DNA of 64,000 bases from contig JAOTON010001919.1 in NCBI GenBank assembly GCA_034440635.1, forward strand, positions 1 to 64,000, in the 5' to 3' direction. Numbering within the stretch: position 1 is the stretch's first letter; each line of letters opens with the position of its first letter. The notes below the pieces were generated by a model. That model had not been told where the DNA came from, searched no databases, and saw only the letters and a program-made list of their open reading frames with translations. Both the position numbers and the translations under genes were made by a program. Origin of the DNA: Lepas anatifera (lineage: Eukaryota > Arthropoda > Thecostraca > Lepadidae). Below, piece by piece: positions 12,396 to 24,070 of this stretch.

Positions 12396-13705
12396 GGGAG
12401 AGTGTTTGCCCCCTCTTCCCACAACTGTCCACCCCTCAGCATCGGAAAGGGGTTCAGATTCGGGAGGGGCACCAGGTGCCGTCTCTGGTTCACCAGCAGG
12501 AGCAACCGGTTGGTGGTCGGGAGCGGGGACTTTGCCCCGCTCCCCACCCCCAGCAGGTGCCAGGGGCGGGGGGATGGAAGCGGGAGCAGCGCCCCGCTCC
12601 CGCGACCCAGCCCCCATAGGAGGGGGCTGTGGAGGAGGTGCCGTCACTGGCCCAGGAGCCGGGGCGGCGGGCTGGCCAGAGATAACCAGCCCCATACTAC
12701 CTGCCAAGCGGACGAAGTCCGCAATGGTCAGGCGTCGAATGACTTCTTCCGGGGTCATCCGTGGTGATGGTGAGGAACTTCCTGCGGCAGCTGCCTGGGA
12801 GTACGTTTTCCGCGGGCAGCGGGCCTCGTATGCCTACCGGGCCTCACGGAAACTCATACGACCTTTTACCTTGATCGCCATGATCTCCTTCTCCTTTTCA
12901 AGCATGGGGCAGTCACGGTCGGCAGCTGAGTGAGGGGTCTGACCTTTCCCGCAGTTAACACAAAACTTATTTGCTAAGCAATCATCGACTACATGATCTG
13001 TTGATCCGCATCTCGCACATACTTGCTTCCCCTTACACGTGGTTGTGGTGTGACCGTATCGCTGGCACCGAAAACATCTCATAGATGATGGGATGAAGAG
13101 TCGGACACCGATTCTGACATATCCTACAAATACGTGATCGGGAACGTCTGTCTTATCGAAGGTGAGAACAATTGTGTCACTTTCCTCTACTTCGGCACCT
13201 CTCCTAGTTTTCATACGCCGCGCCTCAACTACACCAAAGCCGGCAAGGCCGTCAACAATTTCCTCCTCACAAACACCCCTCAGGTCCGGACAACGGATGA
13301 CGCCTTTCGAGAAGTTTTTTGTACGATGCGCTTCAACAGAAATGAAAATTTTGCACGTCTTTTGAAAACCAGAATCCTTCCTCGTGAAAGTCAGTTCCGA
13401 CACAGAAAGTGCGCGCTCTGCGTCCTCGGTTTTCGCGAACTCTACCTCCAAAGCTCCATCACGCAAACGCTCACAACGCACTACCTTGCCAAGATGATCA
13501 AGCGCCTCTTTTCGTTTGAAGGGTGAGAGTGACCCAAGGGATGTGTTCCGTCCTCGCATCACTAGGACACGGGGACAGGACGGTTTCGCAGCTGGTTTTT
13601 GCGGACCAGGTGGGACGGCTCGGTCTGTCCCTCCCCCTCTAGGGGGTGGGAGGTGTCGACCTCCTGTGGAGGGTGAGGAGAGAGGTTTGTGGTGTTAGTA
13701 TCCAT
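12396..13705 (-). pseudogene. LINE B gag-like ORF1, C-terminus deleted
   Basis: Nucleic-acid-binding ORF1 protein. Start Met chosen at 13705 (MDTNTTNL), matching the start of the intact G gag. A frameshift near 13560 separates it from the open part, 13562-12834. That part has an LSPFKRKEALDHLG...ALEVEF domain resembling an RRM-like fold and three CCHC knuckles (CFRCQRYGHTTTTC, CARCGSTDHVVDDC, CVNCGKGQ...DC). The EKEI-IKVKGRMSFREAR signature follows. A further frameshift precedes the Pro-rich region with MTPEEVIRRLTIADFVRLAG. The protein stops shortly after GWTVVGRGGKHSP, where homology is replaced by an A-rich stretch; the VAAVRRNFE tail is missing. Confidence 0.82.
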
Positions 13706-14374
13706 GAGAATGTGTTTAGTTTCAGCCAGCAACGTGTGCCCCCCTTCGAACGAGGGTGCTACTAGGCGAGACGACACACGGGCTGGCTATACGGGGGAGA
13801 CGCCACCGTTACAGAGGGGGAAAGAGACTCACCAAACCCCCTGCCCCGACGACAGTCCCCCCTTGCACCTAGCCTAGACGACCCCGGGCGGGGCACGGAC
13901 ATCCCTCCCCCCCGGGTGAGGTCGGGACCTCACCAAGGCAGGGAGGGACAGCCGAGCCCCACCAAAGGCCAACAGACTTTTACAATGCTGCTACTCTTGT
14001 CGATGCCCTCAAGAGTTCCCCGCCCTTGCGGAAATCCAGACCAAAGTAGAGTGTTACTAGAGGAACATGAACGAACACAGCGCATCCCTCAGCTCAGCTA
14101 CCAGGACTCCTTCATCCCGGGGTACGGGTCGGTGCGCAGCTCACCTTAAAAAGACAGGCGCCCTCGCACGGCCTCATCGGAGCAGGCGACTACCACCTGC
14201 TCGTCACAACTGATTCCCGGCTGGTCCGAGAGAAGCGAGCCCCCCGGCCCGCAGGGCCGGCGATTAGAGGGATCCAATCGCCAGCCACACGAGCCGGAGG
14301 CCCACATACACCCAGACCATCCAGGAATCACAGGCACGTGCAAGGACGCCCATGATACTGGGATAATGTGGGTA
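13706..14374 (-). other. 5'UTR of LINE B
   Basis: About 670 bp shared almost base for base with P (26036-26708), I (57519-58142) and G (63773 to window end). It contains GC-rich hairpins such as GAGCAGG...CCTGCTC near 14190. It presumably carries the internal promoter of the element (family expectation; no promoter motif identified). The upstream edge reads TACCCACATTATCCC on the coding strand and abuts RNase H sequence of fragment X. Confidence 0.75.
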
Positions 14375-14837
14375 AAACCTGGACACTACTAAGACTGTCG
14401 GTGAAAATTACAATTCTGGTGTCGTCACTGACTTCTATGAAACAGAGAGCTTTGTCTAATGCAGTAAGTTCCAAGGTAAAGACAGATGAAAAAGGTGACA
14501 GTGAGAAATTTCTAGTCACTAAGTCAGTCACAGAAGCACATCCCACGCCGAACTCAGTTTTTGATCCATCGGTGAAAAACTGGACATAATCTGCATATTT
14601 TGCGATGTGTTCGAGGGCTAAATATTTAAGTTCCAGAGGAGCCGTGTCAGATTTGGTCCTGCCAGCAAGAGTCGTGTCAGCCTTTGGTGGTATTAGTTCC
14701 CATGGTGTGATATCCGAGAGCTCGCTGCGACTTATGATACAGCGTTGGATACCACATTCGCCCGAGAGGCGATGCACACGCACACCTAGGGGAAGTCCCC
14801 TTTCGCTGTTCACAAACAAACGCAGCATGTCATGCGA
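14375..14837 (-). pseudogene. LINE fragment X: internal RNase H piece
   Basis: A 463-bp piece of ORF2 almost identical to P at 41130-41598, in the opposite orientation. It has DMLRLFVNSERG, QFFTDGSKTEFG, SVFTLELTALDKA and VIFTDSLSSVQ. It lacks both its own 5' part (replaced by the tail of E at 14838) and its 3' part (replaced by the 5' end of B at 14374). A frameshift is visible near the VRVHRLSG segment. Confidence 0.85.
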
Positions 14838-15171
14838 TCATCATCATCATCATCATATTTGACGTTTTAGGGCGCACCGACATCTGAGGTCATTCGGCGC
14901 CCATAACACTAAATAGAATGCATAAATGAGAGATATGAGCAGCAAGTCAACAACATTTCAACAAGTAAGGTGTAAAACAGGTTAAGTTTTTAAAACAAAA
15001 TCAAAAGGTCATACGTAAAAAACAGAACAATAATACAACAATAATACAAATAAAAACAAAATGAATAGAATAACATGTAAAAGCTGACGAGAATCGCAGA
15101 CATTTTAACATCACATACCAAGGTCAGCGAAAAGGTAAAATGAACTTATACACCATGTAAAACCTGAAAAA

Positions 15172-18100
15172 CTACGAGGGTGAATATATGACATTAAAAC
15201 CAACGCTCCTCAGATATAACATAATGGTAGCAATATCCACAGCACGATGCTCGCCCAAAAGAGAATTCAGTGTCGGAGATCCCAGCAGATGTCGGTTTCT
15301 CTCTATCTCAAAGTCACGGCAATCTAAAAGGATATGTTTGACTGTGAGCCTGTCGCCACAGCGTGGACACTCCGGCGGGTCACGACGATATAAAAGATAT
15401 GAATGGGTTGAATGAGTGTGTCCCAGTCGCAATCTACACAGGACAACCTCCTCCCTTCTGGAGCCTGCACTACTTGAGGTCTACGACCCTAAGCGTGGTT
15501 TCAGCTCGCGGAGCTTCCTACCTTTAAAATCACAATCCCATCGACGTTGCCTTTCGCTAAAAACATACATTTTAACTTGCGCGTACATGTCAAAAAATGG
15601 AACACGAAGACCTGGGGGGGGCAGCACGTTCTGCCCCCGTCTTTGCACATCGATCTGCCCGCTCATATCCGGCGATTCCGCAGTGACTTGGCACCCAAAC
15701 TAAATCTACACATTTTCCCTTTCCCCCCATGCATTTATTAGGCTATGCAGTTTCTGCCTAATAAGGGTCAAGAGATAAGATGCTGACATATTATAAAAGT
15801 AAAAAGACTCCAATGCCTGTACGGAAGACAACGAATCTGTAAAAATAACAAACTTTCTCGCCCTTAACTTCGAAACATGGTCCAGACAACGGAATATTGC
15901 GTACAGCTCAGCGGTAAACACAGATGCCTCGCGCGGTAAACTAAAACATTTTTCAACGCCGTCGGTGATGGTGGCACATCCCGTGCCACCATCACCCTTC
16001 GAGCCATCAGTGTAAAAGTGGATGTGATTATTATAAGATTCAGAACATAACTCCCTAAATAACTGGCGCATAACTTCAGGAGGCATATTTCTACATTGAT
16101 CCAGTAAGCCCTTGTTTGTGTTCACTGCAGAGATAAGCCAAGTTTCAACCAAACACGCTTCACACGGTTCAATGAGATCTGTGTCTATCCCAGCCTCCAC
16201 AAGCCAGGCGCGGACCCTTACTCCTGGATGACGGGCTGCCGCACGGGATCCATTATCAATCTGGCGGAGCTGGGCGTCACCAAAAAATGTTGAGTATGTG
16301 GGATGCGTCGGGGATTGTTTGAGTTTCAATACATAGCGCATGGCAAGTGTTTTTCGGCGCAACTCTAATGGCATTTCATCGACGTCCACTAACATGCTTG
16401 ATATTGGGGATGTACGGAATGCTCCCGTTATAACTCTAACGGCTTGATGGTGCACAGTATCCAGCAAGGTTTTTGCTGATTGGGGAGCAGCTTCATATAC
16501 CAGGCTACCATACTCAATTTTTGAGCGTACTAATGACCTATAGAGCATGACAAGCGTCTTCCTGTCAGCCCCGTATCTCATTTTTGTTAGGACTTTGAGT
16601 ATATTTAATGTATCAAAACACTTTGCGCGGAGCTGCTTCAGATGTGGTATGTATGGAAGCCTTTTGTCCAGTGTGAGCCCTAGAAATCCCGTTTCCGGTA
16701 CAACATCGATAAAATTTCCATAGATATACAACTTTGGGTCCTCACAATCTCCACGTCTGTTGCAAAAGTGCATGCACTTGGTTTTTACACTCGAGAAGCT
16801 TAAGCCGTTTCGTGTGCTCCACTCCTGCAAACGATCAAGACCGAGCTGCAGTCGCCTCTGTGCAGCGGCAGTGGTGGACGCCGTCACCCATATCGTAAAA
16901 TCGTCTACAAAAAGTGCATGGTGAATATTCGTGGGTAAAGTGCCTGCTATGTCGTTAATCATAATTGCAAACAGGGCTATAGAGCTCACAGAACCTTGAG
17001 CAATTCCCCTCTGTTGTTGGTATCGATTTGATAAGACGGAGTTAACGCGATAACGAAAAAACCTATTTCTAAGAAAATTGGAAATGAACCATCCCATGTG
17101 CCCTCGCACACCGAGCTCGAAAAGTTTGTGCAGGATGCCGTGTCTCCAAGTACAATCATACGCGCGCTCAACGTCAAAGAACACCGCAATTGTGTGACAT
17201 TTACGTACAAAACCCTCGCGCACAGAGGCATCTAAACGAACTAGGTGGTCTATTGTGGAGCGGCCCTGGCGAAAACCACACTGGCTATTACAAAGGAGCT
17301 GGTTGGATTCCAGATACCAAACAAGACGCATGTTGACCATTTTTTCGAGCAGTTTACACACACACGAAGTCAATGAGATGGGACGAAAGTCGTTGGGTGA
17401 TGAGCCAGTTTTGCCGGGCTTCAAAATAGGTACGATATGTGCCTCGCGCCACTGATCTGGGAAATCATTATTTCTCCAGATGTGATTATATATGTTTAGC
17501 AGAGACAATAGAGATGCATCAGGTAACTGGCGAAGCATATTGTTAGTGATGTTATCAGGGCCAGGTGACACCGGCCTCACAGTGGAGAGTGCTGCTCTGA
17601 GCTCAGCTATTGAAAAAGGCACATTGTAATGAGCCGAGTTATCCCGCCCAAAGTCGACCGGTTTTCTCTCCGCGATTTCACGAATTCGAGTAAAATGAGG
17701 ATTTTCAGAGGAGACACTGCAACGATCATGGAAAGCTCTCGCCATGTGCTCAGCCACCTCTTGCGAGTTGGTTAATTTAAACCCGTTGGCTTCCAAAACT
17801 GGAGCAGACGGGGGACGATTTTTTCCCTGCATTCTTCGTATTTGGAACCAGACCTCAGCTGACGGAGTGAAACGATTTGCCCTAGACACATATTCTACAA
17901 ACCACCTTCTTTTCGAGTTCAGCACAACGCGACGCGCAAACGCCCTAGCACGCTTGAAATTCGCGTGGTTTGTTGCTGTTGAGTGTCTGTTAAAAATTCT
18001 AAATGCCCGTTTTGTGCTTAAAATGGCTGACTTGCACTCCTGGTTCCACCACGGCACAGGAGTGTGTTTTGGCTGCCCACGTGTCATCGGAATAAAATGT

Positions 18101-18912
18101 TTCGCTGCTGTCAAGATCATACAATTAAAATTCTCGACAGCCTGCGTGGCCGAGGCTTCCGGGGTGGGGTCCACCGCACCACACGCAGCCCCGAAACCTG
18201 CCCAGTCTGCCCGCCTTTCGTTTCAGCGCGGGAGGTATGCTCCCGCAGGGCGAGGACGGTTCGGAGAGATAAGAATAGGGAAATGGTCACTTCCGTGAGG
18301 ATCATCCAGGGTGATCCAATTTAACTGGATGAGAAGAGACGGAGAACAAATGGAAAGGTCAATAGAAGAGAGAGAACCAGAGGGTACAGTAATGTGAGTA
18401 GCACAACCAGAATTGAGGAGGCAGAGGGAATTAAGGTGAAGAAATCTCTCGACCGTGCGGCCCCGGGGACACGTGCAGCCGGCAGCTCCACCCCACGCTG
18501 AGTTGTGGGCGTTAAAATCACCAAGTAACAGGAAAGGTGTGGACAGCTGGTCGACTAAAATATGCAGATCATTTAAATTTAGATTGGCGCCCGGTGGTAG
18601 GTACATAGAACACACAGTCAATTTAATATAACCAAGGTCTACCCGGGCGACTGCCGCCTGCAGCGCTGCATTTAGAGGTATGCTGTAGCAGGGAGTGGCA
18701 TGGTGGACAGCAACCATCACCCCTCCGTATGCTATTGTTGAACTAAAAATATCTTTTCTAAAACTCTGATAATTCCGAATATTATAAGCAGCTCCAGGGG
18801 ACAATTTTGTCTCCTGAAGACATAAGACAGAAGGGTTATAATCGGACAAAATCTGCTGCAGGTCGCTAAAATTTGAACGGAGGCCTCGGCAATTCCACTG
18901 TAGAAATGTCAT
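15172..18912 (-). pseudogene. LINE E ORF2: endonuclease-RT-RNase H, few frameshifts
   Basis: Met at 18912 (MTFLQWNCRGLRSNFSDL) opens the EEP endonuclease with QETKL, LLGDFNAHNSAWGG and GSDHFPI. The frame breaks near 18200. The next frame is open for 822 codons (18174-15706): PVPWWNQEC, basic linker, YRP-type FRPISLTSCVCKLLEKMV, CGFRQGRSTIDHL, FFDVERAYDCTWRH, FVDDFTIW, thumb, and RNase H FYTDGSKGDGGTG, AELYAIF, FTDSLSS. Further breaks near 15700 and 15460 disrupt the PSH/RAD part. The end (15432-15172) has the CPRCGDRLTVKHILLDC finger and the NVIYSPS C-terminus. Confidence 0.9.
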
Positions 18913-19163
18913 TTAAGCTAAAAGAAAACGGGCTTACTAAAAATAGACGGCTTAACCTAACCTTTCCAAGGGGGCCCAGTACCTCCGTATGGCCCATTGC
19001 CTGGCCCCACGCTGGGGCCACCGATTCGGTAGCGGTCGGACCACGGCTTCGTGCGCCTTCAACAGAATGAGCACGCGCTCGTGTTGTTTGGGGCTCGCTG
19101 GGAGGGCTCACAGCAGGACGCTTTGTCGGAGACCTGCTCCGCGGCCCCTCAAAAAACTTTTTG
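18913..19163 (-). pseudogene. LINE E gag C-terminal remnant
   Basis: It encodes FFEGPRSRSPTKRPA and a Pro/Ser/Arg-rich tail like the gag ends of G and H. In the G-aligned frame the gag stop falls a few bases before the ORF2 ATG at 18912, so ORF1 and ORF2 are nearly contiguous. N-terminal gag is missing. Confidence 0.65.
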
Positions 19164-19897
19164 TCAGTAACACAGGCGTAGGAACCGGGGGGCCAGGGGG
19201 CCACTGGCCCCCCACTTTTCAGTGATGGGCCCCCGCAACGGAGATAAGAATATCAAGAACTGTAATATCAAGCAAGAAACTCTAACTGGCCCGATAGCTT
19301 GCCCCGGAACTCCGTTAAACTTACCTGTACCCCTAAACTAAGTTGATTTTAAGGTCCCCTGAGCTTCTGGGGGCCCCTGATCTGGTCTCTGATGCCATAC
19401 GAGCTAATCTGGGCCCCTTGAGCTGAACTGAGCGCCCCTGAGGTGGTTTGGGCAGCATGAACTGTTCTAGGATGCCTAAACTGAGCTAGGAGCCGTGACC
19501 TTGAACAGGGCCCTGTGAGTTGGCCAGGCCCTATATCCACCGACCTGGGGGCCCCTGAGCTGAGCTGGGACCGTAAAGTTAATATTGTCCCTTGTGCTAA
19601 TCTGGATCCCCTGTGATGCACAGAAGACCCTAAACTTATCTGAGGCCCCTGCACAGTAATAGGGCCCCTGCCTTAAAATTGGGTTGTAAGCTTTAATTGA
19701 AACCCTGAACTGTTCTGAAACCCCATATATGCCGACAAGGGGCCCCTGGATGATCCAGGCCCTTAAGCTTATCTGGTCATCAGAGCTAATATTAGCCTCT
19801 GTGTTGAACTGAGAGCCCCTGAGATGGTCTGGGACCACCTATAAGGCTTTACAGCCACTGAACACTGAGCTTGAATGGGCCCCTTGAGATGTTCTGA
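19164..19897. repeat. MITE-like terminus followed by degenerate CTGAGCT-type tandem repeats
   Basis: 19164-19240 starts CAGGCGTAGGAACC, then a G-run/C-run inverted pair, closely resembling 23695-23760 and the complete MITE at 46080-46226. From about 19330 to 19897 there are degenerate units around GGGCCCCTGAGCTGATCTGG, about 20-40 bp apart. No gene is seen; reading frames here are a by-product of the repeats. Confidence 0.6.
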
Positions 19898-22800
19898 CAG
19901 TGGCGTAACCAGGGGAGGGGGTCCCTGGGGTCCGCATACCCCCTTGGGCTGACCTTATGCACTAAAAACACGACCATTGATCTCGGGGCCCCCTGAGCTT
20001 GGTCTCGGGGGCCCTCCCGATCTTGGTCTCAGGAGGCCCCCGATAATCGGTATCGAGGGCTCCAGAATACCGAATATTGATATTCGGGGACCCTTAGGTT
20101 CAGTCTCAGGGGGTCCCAAGCTTAGCCTCAGGGCCCCCGAGCTTGGTCTCAAGGCCCCTCCCCTTGAGCTCGGTCTCACGGGCCTTTCAATCTTGGTCTC
20201 ACGGGCCTTTCGATTTTGGTCTCAGGGGCCCCGAGCTTGGTTTCAGGGCCCCCGAGCTTGGTCGCAGGGCCCCTAGCTTGGTCTCAGGGCCCCCGAGCTT
20301 AGTCTCAGGGAACCCCCGAGCTTGGTCTCAGGGGTGCCCCCAAGATTGGTCTCAGGCCCCCCTCTCCCCGAGCTTAGTGTCAGGGGCCCTCGAGCTTGGT
20401 CTCAGGGGGGCATCCGAGAGTATCTGATGCATAAGGCTGACCGTATGCACTGGAAAACACCAGCATTGGTCCCGGGGGCCCCTGATCTTGGTCTCAGGGG
20501 GCTCCAGAGCTTGGTCTCAGGGGACCCCCCGATCATCGGTATCGAGGGCTCTGGAATACCGAACATTGATCTCGGGGGCTCCTGAGCTTGGTCTCAGGGG
20601 CCCCCGAGCTTGGTCTCACGGGCTTTCCGAGCTTGGTCTCAGGGGGCCCCCGATCATCGTTATCGAGGGCTCTGGAATACCGAACATTGATCTCGGGGGC
20701 CCCTGAGCTTGGTCTCAGGGGCCCCCGAACTTGGTCTCAGGGGACAACCGAGCTTGGTCTGATGGACATTCAGATGTTTGGTCTCATGGGCCTTTCGATC
20801 TTGGTCTCACGGGGTCTCGAGCTTGGTCTCAGGGAACCCCCGAGCTTGGTGTCAGGGGGCCCTCGAGCTTGGTCCCAGGGAGCATCCGAGCTTGGTCTCA
20901 GGGTCCCCACAAGCTTGGTCTCAGGGGTCCCCGAGCTTGGTCTCAGGGGTTCAGGGCCCTCTTCGGGGTGCACCCGACTATTGATATCGAGGGACTCATG
21001 AGTGAGGCACGAGCATTGATCTCATGGACGCAGAGTTTGGTCTCAGGGGCCCCCAAGCCTGGGTTCAAGACCCCCGAGTATCGGCATTGAGGGACTCCAG
21101 AGTACCGAGCATTAGTCTCGGGGGGGGGCTCGAAATATTGATCTTGAGGGCCCCCGGAACATCGGTGTCAAGTTACTCCCGAGAAAAGCGCGAGCATGGG
21201 TCTAAGGGTGCCCCTGAGCCTGATCTAAGTGGGACCCCGAGCTTGGTCTTAGAAGCCCCCGGGCATTAGTATCAAGGGACTCCGGAGTATTGGTCTGGGG
21301 GAGAAATTATTTTAGGGGCCTCCAAATGGTGATTTCGGAGGGCCCCCGAAAGTGTGGATGCAGTGGTGTAGCCAAGGGGGCCCTAGGCGTCCCCAGACCC
21401 CCTTGGGCCAAACTGAACCACTGCAAAGAATTCTCTGATCACGGGGCCCCCAGAGTCAGTCTCAGGGGCCCCTGAAGATTTGTTCTCAGGGCGTCCTGAG
21501 TCGGCCTCAAGGCCCCCGCCCTGAGAGTCAGTCTCAAGGCCCCCCGAAAGCAGATTTCGGGGGCTCCCAGAGGGTTGGTCTCAGGGGCCCAAAAAGTCGG
21601 TATCAGGGGCCCCAGGAGTCTGTCTCAGGGGAGGTGGGGGGGGGGGCGAGCTAGTCTCAGGGGCCCCAGAGAGTGGTTCTCAGGGCCTCGCAAAAGTCTA
21701 TTTCAGGGGGGCCTCCGAGAGTCAGTCTCAGGAACGCCAAAGACTCAGTCTCAGAGGTGATTCCACCCCCCCCGGGTGTTTGTCTCAGGGGCACCCTAGA
21801 GTAAGTCTCAGAGGGCTGTTGGAAGTCATTCCCAGTCCCCTCCCCCACCCCAAAGACAGCCTCAGAGGACCCCAAGAGCTAATCTGGATGGCCACGATAG
21901 TCAGTCTCAGCCCCCTCCAGAGTAAATCTGGGGGTGGGGCCCAATAATTAGTCTCAGAGATGCTGCCGAATAACTAATCTCAGGAGCCCCGAGAGATTCT
22001 CAGGGGCCCCCAGTTTTGATCAAGCAGAGACCCCCTGAGATCTAATCAGGAGAGCGGCCGAAAATTAGCTTTGTGGGTGCCGCCAAGTGTTGGTCTTAGG
22101 TGGCCCCAGAGCTCGAATAAAAATTTTCAAAATCATATGCCTCGGAAAAAATGTATCTACCCCTATTGCGTACTAAAAAAAGACAAATTGAAACATGTCC
22201 ATCAGGCACCATTATCGAAGGAAAGGCAAAAATTAAACTAATTTTACCATAAGAGCAAATCGAACAGGGAATTTGGCACTTCAGTCAATTTTTAATCTAT
22301 TAGCTTAACACCAATAACTGCATTCCTAAATATTCAGAAATAAACAACCTTCAAATATTTTCTTAGGAAACCAGACAAACAAGGGTAATGACAGAAATCG
22401 ATGAGCATAATCCTCAAAGGAAAAATAGGTATGAAAGGTTGAAAATAACAATGAGAGAGATCCAAGGCGATAGATATCTCAGGCGCCTTTTGTCTTGGTA
22501 ATTTGCTCGTTTACAAGATAGCAAGGGTAAGAAAATAACTGGATCTCAACAGGATCTATCAACGGAATAGAGGTTATGTAACGTTCGGTACACACTACAT
22601 GTTCTTTGTATTTTTTTTCGTTTTTTCCGTTTCTTTTGAAATTTCCTGATTAAAGAGTTCATGGATTCGACACCGGGAAATAATTGCTAATCATTTCCCG
22701 TAGAATATAATTTCTATGTACTCAAAACGACTGACCTTCAGTAACTTCATGTCTGATTACCAGAGTGAATTGAGATAGACTCGGGTGTAACATCATGCAC

Positions 22801-23107
22801 GCATCAACATTGAACTACCCGAAATATGGCACAAAGCTGTTATTATAGCCACGCTACCATATAAGGTATGGGCCATCCTTAATATTTGGTGACCTTAGTT
22901 TACCAACATTTGGTCGGATCGAAAAAATCAAGCTATAAACAAAATAAGAATAAATGCTTAAAAAGGCACAAAAAATTTCCTTCGTGTGAATGTTAAAATA
23001 CTATACAAAAGATATAGGAGATGGGCCCCGGTTACTAATGGGACCCCCGGTCTGGGCCCCCGACGGTGGTCGGACCCCTCCTTGGCCGAATCCTGGCTAC
23101 GCCACTG
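19898..23107. mobile_element. 3.2 kb non-autonomous hAT-like DNA element, 8-bp TSD
   Basis: The ends form an inverted repeat: CAGTGGCGTAACCAGG at 19898 and CAGTGGCGTAGCCAGG on the opposite strand ending at 23107. They are flanked by perfect 8-bp duplications TGTTCTGA (19890-19897 and 23108-23115). An 8-bp duplication with CAGNG-type ends is typical of hAT elements. The interior is mostly short tandem repeats (19980-22110), then ~900 bp of AT-rich DNA. No transposase frame is visible, so it depends on a partner elsewhere. A second internal end-like sequence (CAGTGGTGTAGCCAAGG, 21360) suggests internal duplication or a nested relative. Confidence 0.82.
19980..22110. repeat. Degenerate GGTCTCAGGGGCCCCCGAGCTT tandem repeats
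   Basis: Dozens of units built on CTTGGTCTCAGGGGCCCC, with 20-35 bp spacing and frequent variants. A longer block, TATCGAGGGCTC...CCGAACATTGATCTCGGGGG, recurs at ~20050, 20540 and 20660. Unit length varies too much for a simple satellite. Reading frames rich in LVSGAPELGL are artefacts of the repeat. Confidence 0.8.
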
Positions 23108-23115
23108 TGTTCTGA

Positions 23116-23694
23116 GACTCTATATCAGACACCCTGGGGCACCCTAAGCCTAGCTGGGGCCCTGAGCTAATCTGGGTACCCCTGTGCTTAACTGGGGCCC
23201 CTGATCTTTTATGGGAGCCCTGAAATCTTCTAAGGTCCCTGAGCTAAGCTGGGGGCCGTGAGCTTGAATGGAGCCCCCTGAGCTGGTATGAGAGGGGACC
23301 CTATATCAGCCGATCTGGGCCCCTGAGCTGAGCTGGCCTGTGCTGAACAAGAACCCTGAGCTGGTCTGGGGCCCTGAACTGTTCTAGCGTCATTGAGCTA
23401 AGCTGGGATCCGTGAGCTTGAACAAGCCCCTTGAGCTGTTTTGAGACCCTACATAAGTCGACTTGGGGACACCCGAGCTAAACCGGGCCCCTAAGCTAAT
23501 CTGGCACCCTGTGCGAATCTGGGGCTCCACTGTGATGAGCTTCTAGGGGTCCTGTGCTTATGTAGGGTCCCTTGATAAGCTGGTCCCGAGGCTAATGCAC
23601 TGGTCTGGGCCCTTGAGCTGACTGATCTAGGTTCCTGATACATGATCTGGACCTTGGGGCCCTCTGAGATAATTTGGCGGCCCCTGGGCGGCAT
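23116..23694. repeat. CTGAGCT-type degenerate tandem repeats, second block
   Basis: Same degenerate repeat family as 19330-19897 (GGGCCCCTGAGCTGATCTGG and variants), continuing on the far side of the hAT-like element. This shows that the element inserted into a pre-existing repeat field. No gene seen. Confidence 0.65.
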
Positions 23695-23830
23695 AGGCAT
23701 AGGAACCAGGGGTCAGGGGGATACTGCCCCCTTTTGAGGTGGGCCCCCGCAACGTATATGCAAATATCAGCAAGTACGCTGCCTGCAAGCCCCTGGAGGA
23801 GGAGCGCTTCGTGAAAAAACCAAGGCACCT
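23695..23830. mobile_element. MITE-like terminus, related to 46080-46226
   Basis: It begins CATAGGCATAGGAACCAGGGG and continues with a C-run inverted partner and GTGGGCCCCCGCAACG, closely matching 19164-19240. The other end could not be placed, so only one terminus is claimed. Confidence 0.45.
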
Positions 23831-24070
23831 ACTACCCGAGTGTTTCCAAATGAGTCCCGATAACTGGTCCCAATCAAACTCCATCCCATATCAATCCCAA
23901 CACAAAGCATGAATCGGATACGGACCCCACATCAAATGCCGAGCAACAGTCGTCCCTGAGCCATTGAAAGGCGTGACGTCCTTCGATGCCAGGGTTATAT
24001 GGTGTCGCCAACTCTTTCCCTGTTGAGAGGGGTTTCTTGGGAGTCAAATTGCTCCTTGCACAAGGAATCT

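Larger units (their letters stand above)
5241..14374 (-). mobile_element. LINE B with intact 5' region, carrying two nested insertions
   Basis: Minus-strand LINE assembled from blocks in consistent order: 5'UTR (14374-13706), gag (13705-12396), endonuclease/RT start (12345-11258), RT (10046-8310), RNase H end (6164-5458), 3'UTR and tail (5241-5254). It is interrupted by a TTAA-flanked element (10057-11253) and by LINE C (6177-8297, with target duplication). The tail reads (ATC)n on the coding strand, like P and unlike A, C, E, H, I and M. The 5' end starts TACCCACATTATCCCAG, the same position where homology with P's 5'UTR begins. Confidence 0.8.
14838..19163 (-). mobile_element. LINE E, 5'-truncated, (GAT)n tail
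   Basis: Minus-strand LINE with the tail at 14838-14857, the shared 3' hairpin at ~14865-14905, a 3'UTR of ~310 bp, ORF2 and the last ~85 codons of gag. It is 5'-truncated at 19163 within the gag FFEGPRSRSPTKRP segment, where it meets a MITE-like terminus. Its tail lies directly on X sequence. Confidence 0.87.

Noticed and set aside
20143..21090. Frames rich in LVSGAPELGLRG repeats on the plus strand
   Set aside because: Translation of GGTCTCAGGGGCCCC repeats in all frames; no conserved protein features.
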